DNA from: Allium sativum
Taxonomy: Eukaryota > Streptophyta > Magnoliopsida > Asparagales > Amaryllidaceae
Direction of reading: 5' to 3'
Assembly: GCA_030737875.1 (NCBI GenBank)
Contig: CM060910.1
Span: 65,976,501-66,040,500, forward strand
Length of the DNA stretch: 64,000 bases
The position numbers were made by a program, and so were the translations under genes. Each line of letters starts with the position of its first letter. Within the stretch, counting starts at the first letter, position 1. The notes below the pieces were generated by a model. The model did no database searches and was not told where the DNA came from. It saw only the letters and a program-made list of their open reading frames with translations. This document shows positions 58,705 through 64,000 of the stretch, piece after piece.

Positions 58705-59344
58705 AGTTTAGTTTATCTTTCTTATCATCCAGTTCGTACTCTTTTTTGATTCTGGCGCATCGCACTCTTTTATATCTACTGCTTTAGTTGAATCTCTGCA
58801 CCTAGATACCAGTATAGTAGATGATCCCATGGTTGTTTCAAATCCAATTGGGGGCTCAACCTATTTGTCCATGATTTGTTTGGATTTGGAAATTCCTATA
58901 CTAAGCTTTGGGTTTAGATGTAATGCTTATGTTTTGGGCTTCACGGGCTATGGGTTGATTCTAGGCATGGATTGGTTATCTAGTAATGGTGCCATCCTTG
59001 ATTGTGAAAGAAGAGTGGTTAGACTTATGACTCTCCTCGGTAACACTCTCGAAATCTCTTGTAGTCCCATGAATTCTGTTATGCTTAGCTATCTAGAATC
59101 TCTTGATGCGTCTGTTGAAAACTTGCAATCTGTTAGAGTAGTCTGTGAATACTTGGATGTCTTTGAAGAGGTGAAGGGCTTACCTCCAAAGCGAGAGATA
59201 GACTTCCGCATATACTTTGTTGATAATGCAAAACCTGTTGCTTTACCCGTTAGACACATGCCCCTAAGGAAAAGGAAAGAACTCAGCAAGCAAGTTAAAG
59301 AGTTGCTTGAAAAGGGGTTCATAAGGTGCGCGGAGTATTTATGA
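58705..59344 (+). pseudogene. Element E protease and start of RT, broken
   Basis: An extra T in a T-run near 58745 shifts the frame just before the protease motif DSGASHSF. Frame 58829-59344 carries GYGLILGMDWLSSNGAILDC, then [15 protein letters not shown] and [10 protein letters not shown] of RT, and stops at 59342 after another shift. Confidence 0.9.
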
Positions 59345-60374
59345 ATAGGGTGCTCCAGTGGTGTTTGTAACCAAAGCGGATGGTTCACTTCGCCTGTGTG
59401 TGGACTATAGGGAGCTAAATAAGTTGACCAAGAAGAATAGGCACCCACTTCCTAGTATAGAAGACTTGTTCTACAAGCTCGTTGGTGCCTCGGTTTTCTC
59501 CTAACTAGATCTGGCCACCGGATTTCATCAGCAAAGAGTGGCTGAAGACAGCATAGATAAGACTGGGTTCAGGACCCCAGATGGTTTCTTCGAATGGCCT
59601 GTCATGCCTTTCGGCCTGACAAACGTACCCGCCTACTTCATAGACTTGATGAGTAGGGTGTTCAGAGAGTTCCTTAATAAATTTGTAGTGGTCTTCGTGG
59701 ACGACATTTTGATTTTCTCAAAAATTGAGGAAGAACATGCTTTGCATTTAAGGGAAGTCATGGATACTCTTCGTGCACATCAACTGAAAGCAAAATTCTC
59801 CAAATTCCATTTTTGGAGAGAAGAAGTAATGTTTCTTGGACATGTGGTGTCCAAAGAGGGAATCGCGGTGGATCCCGCAAAAGTATTTGTAGTGCAGGAT
59901 TGGAAGATTCCATGGAATGCAACCGAAGTACGGAGTTTTCTCGGGCTAGCGGGCTTTTACAGAAAGTTCATTAAGGACTTTGCGAAGATCTCAGCCCAAC
60001 TTACTAGGTTGACGAAGAAGAACCTAACTTTTGCCTGGGATATGGATTGTGATATTGCTTTCCAACGACTGAAAAGGGCTCTGACAACAGCCCCAGTTCT
60101 GACATTGCCTGATGGGAGTAAGATGTTTACTGTATACACATACGCATGCAGCGCGGGATTGGGCGCTGTCTTGATGCTAGAGGGCAGAGTAGTTTGTTAT
60201 GGAGGAAGGCAGTTGAAGGTACATGAGCAAAACTACCCAACTCATGATTTAAAACTAGCTGCCATTATTTTCGCTCTTAAGTCATGGCATCATTACCTGT
60301 TAGGAGAAAGGTTTGAATTGTTTACTGACCATAAATCATTCAAGTACCTTTTCTTACAAAAGATCTTAATTTAA
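59345..60374 (+). pseudogene. Element E reverse transcriptase and RNase H, broken
   Basis: RT resumes as [23 protein letters not shown], with a TAA near 59503 in place of Gln. The long frame 59538-60374 holds [12 protein letters not shown] and the active site [12 protein letters not shown]. RNase H has lost its first catalytic Asp (YTYACSAG) and has Lys at the usual Glu (HDLKLAAI); the last, TDHKSF, is kept. The frame ends at 60372 in the same one-base-loss context as D (AAGATCTTAATTTAAG). Confidence 0.92.
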
Positions 60375-60986
60375 GACAACAAAGATGGATGGAATTTCTT
60401 GCCTCATATGATTTTGAGATTGCTTACACCCCTGGCAACGACAGTGTGGTAGCAGACGCCTTAAGTAGGGAAAAAGTTGACCTTAAGTCCTCTCTTTGTA
60501 GAAAGGCAAAGCTTGGAGTACATAGCAAACTTTGACTTTAGACCCTCCTTTGAATTTGTACCTGGTGGTCTGCTTCATCCTCTAAAGGTCCCACAATGGA
60601 AATGGGATAGCATTTCGATGGACTCTATTGATGGGTTGCCTAGGTCAAGAAGGGGCAATACCAGTATTTGGGTAATAGTGGACAGGCTCACTAAAAGCGC
60701 TCACTTTATACCTGTTAAGAGTAGAAGGACTGCCTCATCGTTAACATCCATTTATGTTAAAGAGGTAGTTCGACTGCATGGAATACCCTCTAGCATAGTA
60801 AGTGATCGAGATCCTATCTTTACGAGCGAGTTTTGGAAGAGTCTGCAAGAGGCTGTAGTCACACAGCTATGCTTAAGCACTGCCTATCACCCTCAAACCG
60901 ATGGTCAGACGGAAAGGATGAACAGAGTATTAGAAGATCTCTTGAGATTGTGCATTCTTGATTTTGGAGCAACATGGGAGGATCAC
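60375..60986 (+). pseudogene. Element E integrase, internally deleted and truncated
   Basis: After the shift, RQQRWMEFLASYDFEIAYTPG is read, then another shift. From 60477 the frame jumps from [11 protein letters not shown] straight to [14 protein letters not shown]. Relative to D about 400 bp are missing, removing the His-His-Cys-Cys zinc domain. The core keeps [22 protein letters not shown] and [17 protein letters not shown]. It breaks at WEDHC where F begins. Confidence 0.9.
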
Positions 60987-61841
60987 TGTTAACCCTCTTT
61001 TTGGCAAGAGTCTCAACGAGCAGGACCGAATTCCAAACGCACAAATCATATGCAAGTCACGCTTCAGGAGGCCCATCAGGGGCGCAACCTAAAGCAATGG
61101 CACATCGGCCCAAGTCCAACTCAGTCAGATTGACTGTGCATTACCAGAAGAATCACTCACCAGGACGACCGAGTTTTCCGCCTCCAGAAAGAACTCGTCG
61201 ACCGATTATCTTGGGCCTGCGTGAATGATTTCTGCAGAGCTAGTCCAAATAATATCCCGACTTTCAAGGCAATAAAGGCGGTCAAACCATATACGGATAA
61301 AGCTCTACTTTTAGTGAACCTCTCCGTGGATGCCACGTCAGCCACAACTTCCGAGGATACTATTTATGAACAGTGGAATCAGTCCTTCAGCCGCAATTCA
61401 AGCCAATAGATGGATTCCACGTGTCCAGGCTTTCCCGAAATGGACGGACCATACCGCAACAACCCAAGCTGCATTCTCCACCTATAAATACCCCTAAGCT
61501 TAAAGAGGAAAGGGGACTTTTGGGGACTTTTGGCCCGATGGCTTTCTCCAAGCTTTTCATCTCTACCCTTCTCCATAACTTCAATCTCTCTATAAAAAAG
61601 GAAGAAAGGAAGACAGTCATTTTCTTTCTCTTCTTCAAACAAGAAAAGACATTATACTTGTAATTAAAAAAGAGAAATAATATATAAAGTGGACGTAGGC
61701 ATCGTCTTTGCCGAACCACTATAAAAACTCTGTATGTGCTCCCCGTTCTTTTACTTTTTATTGCATTTTTAATCTTTATTCGTGTGTTGATCACGCGATT
61801 GGGGGTTGATCGTCACTAATAACCAACTTTTGACGTCAACA
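60987..61841 (+). repeat. 5' LTR of element F (855 bp)
   Basis: Starts TGTTAACCC and ends GTCAACA. TATAAATA lies at 61483-61490. Frames in it (60974-61228, 61221-61409, 61379-61794) lack domains. Confidence 0.85.
61483..61490 (+). promoter_or_regulatory. TATA box of the F LTR
   Basis: TATAAATA preceded by CTCCACC, about 500 bp into the LTR and 350 bp before its end, the usual plant LTR layout. Confidence 0.75.
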
Positions 61842-61861
61842 CTTTGGCGCACCAGGAAGGG
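61842..61861 (+). other. Primer binding site of element F
   Basis: CTTTGGCGCACCAGGAAGG directly follows the LTR. The TGGCGC core is typical of Tat/Athila elements and differs from the initiator-Met site of A-E. The exact tRNA is not assigned. Confidence 0.7.
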
Positions 61862-61926
61862 TTAGCGCACAGACTTCGCCATCGAACTCTTGCTTATCTT
61901 AGGTTATAGCAAACAAACGAAAGAAA

Positions 61927-63890
61927 AATGCAATATCCTCTCGTCCCGCAAACGCCGATGCAGCCGACACCGATGCTTCAGAAGTAAGCCACGAAGTTTC
62001 CTCTCATGACAACATGTCTCGATTCCTTACCGGGGACGACATGGATAAAATCATGGTCGAACTTAAAGACCATATGACATCTCAGGGTAAAGTCCTTGAA
62101 GGACAGCAGCAGTTGATGGATCACCTTCTCGGTCGATTGGAAACGGGGTTGAATGCTTCAACATCAATTCCTCCACAAGACGAGATTGGGACAATAGATG
62201 ACCCTCAGTTTACTCGAAATCAGGCAACCGATCAGGCTACACCTTTATTTCATCCTGATTTGGTCCCACCAACCAATCAAGCCCAGCCAGGAGTATCGCT
62301 TCCAGCGACCAGCGCGGTTGTGGCCACAGAACATCAGGAGACGGACGATCAAGATCTAGGTCATCTGGAAAATATGCCTCCGCTCTTTGGAACATCTCGA
62401 CCTGTCGAATCGATCGAGCTACCACCCGGTCCCTCAGAATCAATGCCATTCCCATTGCAACCCGGGATCTTGCTATAGGCCAGTGTAACCACTCTTCCTT
62501 TTCAACGAAGAGTTGGAGTAACCTTCCCTTCAAACGAGCGAAGCCAGCCTACCATGCCGGCCCTCACCGTAGCAGAAGAAAACGCTACCGTAAACCCTCC
62601 TAACCTCGCTTCTAGCGGGGGCAACCATGGATTCCGAACATCACATGCTATGCTGGATCAGCCCAGACCCTTTGTTACAGGCATGGCTCGACCCATGACT
62701 CATCAGGTTCAAGAGGGGCCATTCTTGCCAGAACCAACCGCCAGATCTCACCTTCCCTCACACCTTCACTCAAATCTCGGAGGTCGATCCCAGCCAACGG
62801 CCACCCTTCCGAGCATGCTTTTGCCGGATCCTCATGCAGAACCCTCTTAGGATGCAGAACTAAGTTCATGGCAACGACTCCTCGGAGATTGGAGCCAGCT
62901 TACAAGCATCATCCGACGCTTCACTCGGGGCAACTCCTCGCAGCAAGACATAGACAATGTCAATCGCAGCCCCTTCACTAGAGAAATCAGAAATTCTCGA
63001 AATCCTCCAGACTTCAGGTTCCCAACCATCGAGCCATACAACGGTCGCACTGACCCGACCATTTACCTCATGCGATACATGCGACATATGGAAGTACTTG
63101 GTGCATCGACCAGCTTCATGGCTAAGTGCTTTCCTTTCTTTCTCACAGATATAGCTGGTATGTGGTTTCGGCAGCAAACAACGGAGTTGATCAATAGCTA
63201 GAATACTCTGGTCACCCGCTTCATCGAACAGTTTCGAGTGCATATCTCTCGACCGAAAAGTGTCATGTTTTTATCTACCATCAAGCAGCGATCCGGAGAG
63301 ACGCTAAGATCCTTTCTCGAAAGATTCAACGTATCTGTAGCATCTGTCGATCGGCCCGAGCCATCGATGGTGCTGATGGCAGCCATCACGGGAGTTCAGA
63401 AGAGATCAGAATTCTCAAACTCCTTAACTAGAGATCCCCCCCAAAGATATAAATGATTTTTACTCCGAGGTCGAGAGATTCCTCTGACAAGAGGATGCCA
63501 GCCTTGAAATGGAGAGCCTTGAAGTTTTCGTAGCCAAACAACAAGGTCCACTCAACGGTAATGGCCAGAATAAAGGAAGAAGAAAGGCCCCAGAAAAGGA
63601 TGAACGCAATGTGCGACCTCGACATGAAAACGAATATGATCGATACACCGAGATCAATTCTTCTTTGCTCGATATCTACCTCGATATACATGAGTCCTTG
63701 CCTACTCCAAGACCACCTCGATGAGAACCGACCCAGATGGAACTTGATTCTGGCAAGCATTATATATTCCACAACGTAGCAGGACATAATACAAATGATT
63801 GCCGACATCTGCGCGATCTCAGCGAAGGACGAGTCAGAAAAGGCGAACTCGCTGAATATGTCAAAGATCGCGCCCCGGCCATGCCGCCGT
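61927..63890 (+). pseudogene. Element F gag, broken
   Basis: One frame (from about 61927; first ATG in frame 62014) carries an N-terminal Pro/Gln-rich part. TAG at 62476 and 62848 interrupt it, then the Tat-type gag domain follows: RFPTIEPYNGRTDPTIYLMRY, GASTSFMAKCFPFFL, MWFRQQTTELI, TAG at 63199, FRVHISRPKSVMFLSTIKQR, LRSFLERFNVSV. A TGA at 63454 and a shift follow. The tail in another frame reads QQGPLNGNGQNKGRRKAPEK, a stop at 63722, then HNTNDCRHLRDLSE, a degenerate zinc motif whose first Cys-x-x-His region has lost its Cys. Confidence 0.85.
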
Positions 63891-64000
63891 GACCCTCTGC
63901 TCAAGCTCCTCAGGCAGGTCCGTGAGCTCCTAGAAACGGAAAGGACCCTGAGTCTAACACTCGCTGCATTATCATTAATTAGATTTTTTATCTTTTCTTT
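63891..64000 (+). other. Element F after gag, to window end
   Basis: Contains further gag-tail-like Pro/Ala-rich sequence with stops, then AT-rich sequence. Too short to assign. Confidence 0.4.

Larger units (their letters stand above)
54643..60986 (+). mobile_element. Element E: Tekay/Del-like chromovirus, cut by F
   Basis: Starts TGTAACACCCTG in the 5' LTR of C; the left duplication would be aaaat (54638-54642). Has 5' LTR, primer site, gag, protease, RT, RNase H and part of integrase, then stops at 60986 where the F LTR begins. Clearly related to D in LTR motifs and proteins but diverged at DNA level. The rest of E and its 3' LTR, if present, lie past the window. Confidence 0.9.
60987..64000 (+). 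mobile_element. Element F: Tat-like Ty3/gypsy element (5' part)
   Basis: An 855-bp LTR is followed by a TGGCGC-type primer site and a gag reading frame. It inserted into the integrase of E. The left duplication would be atcac (60982-60986); the right end is outside the window. The gag resembles that of Tat lineage elements and is unrelated to D and E gag. Confidence 0.85.

Overview
The window is a stack of nested plant LTR retrotransposons. I find no host protein gene, tRNA, rRNA or CRISPR array. The AT-rich sequence, Ty3/gypsy chromovirus (Tekay/Del-like) and Tat-like elements, initiator-Met tRNA primer sites and perfect 5-bp target duplications point to an angiosperm nuclear genome in a gene-poor, heterochromatin-like region. 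I do not name a species.

Layout, inferred from element ends, 5-bp duplications and paired LTRs. The oldest layer (H) is a broken Tat-type element: pol before 1-118, integrase and pol end 19371-20622, tandem-repeat 3' region 20623-21284 and 31894-33174. Element A (minus strand, 119-19370, duplication aacac) lies in the integrase of H. It has LTRs of about 6.1 kb and only about 1.0 kb between them. Its right LTR carries a related complete solo LTR, A' (9211-15171, duplication attta). Element B (plus strand, 21285-31893, duplication ggtct) lies in a 69-bp tandem array of H, with 4.6-kb LTRs and 1.4 kb inside. Element C (minus strand, from 33175) has a 5.6-kb left LTR, about 1.3 kb of internal sequence and an incomplete right LTR. 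Inside C sits D (39405-50307, duplication tcttt), a full-length but decayed Tekay-like chromovirus with gag, protease, RT, RNase H, integrase and chromodomain. E (from 54643), a second Tekay-like copy, interrupts the right LTR of C. E is itself cut at 60986 by F, a Tat-like element of which the 5' LTR and a broken gag are present to the window end.

A, B and C encode no protein, but keep the signals needed for movement: TG...CA ends, initiator-Met primer site, polypurine tract preceded by a TTTCGGGGACGAAA-type palindrome, and TATA boxes. They look like large non-autonomous derivatives moved in trans by chromovirus enzymes such as those once encoded by D and E. The strongest candidate for something undescribed is their shared non-coding architecture: paired hairpins with a TAGTAAT loop just downstream of the primer site in all three, with stems that differ in sequence but keep pairing. 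LTR hairpins, swapped GC-rich leaders ending in a splice-donor-like sequence, and spaced iterated motifs add to this.

All retrotransposon reading frames are broken by stops, frameshifts or deletions. Element boundaries are well supported. Functional proposals for the non-coding structures are inference from by-eye comparison; no alignment or folding program was run.
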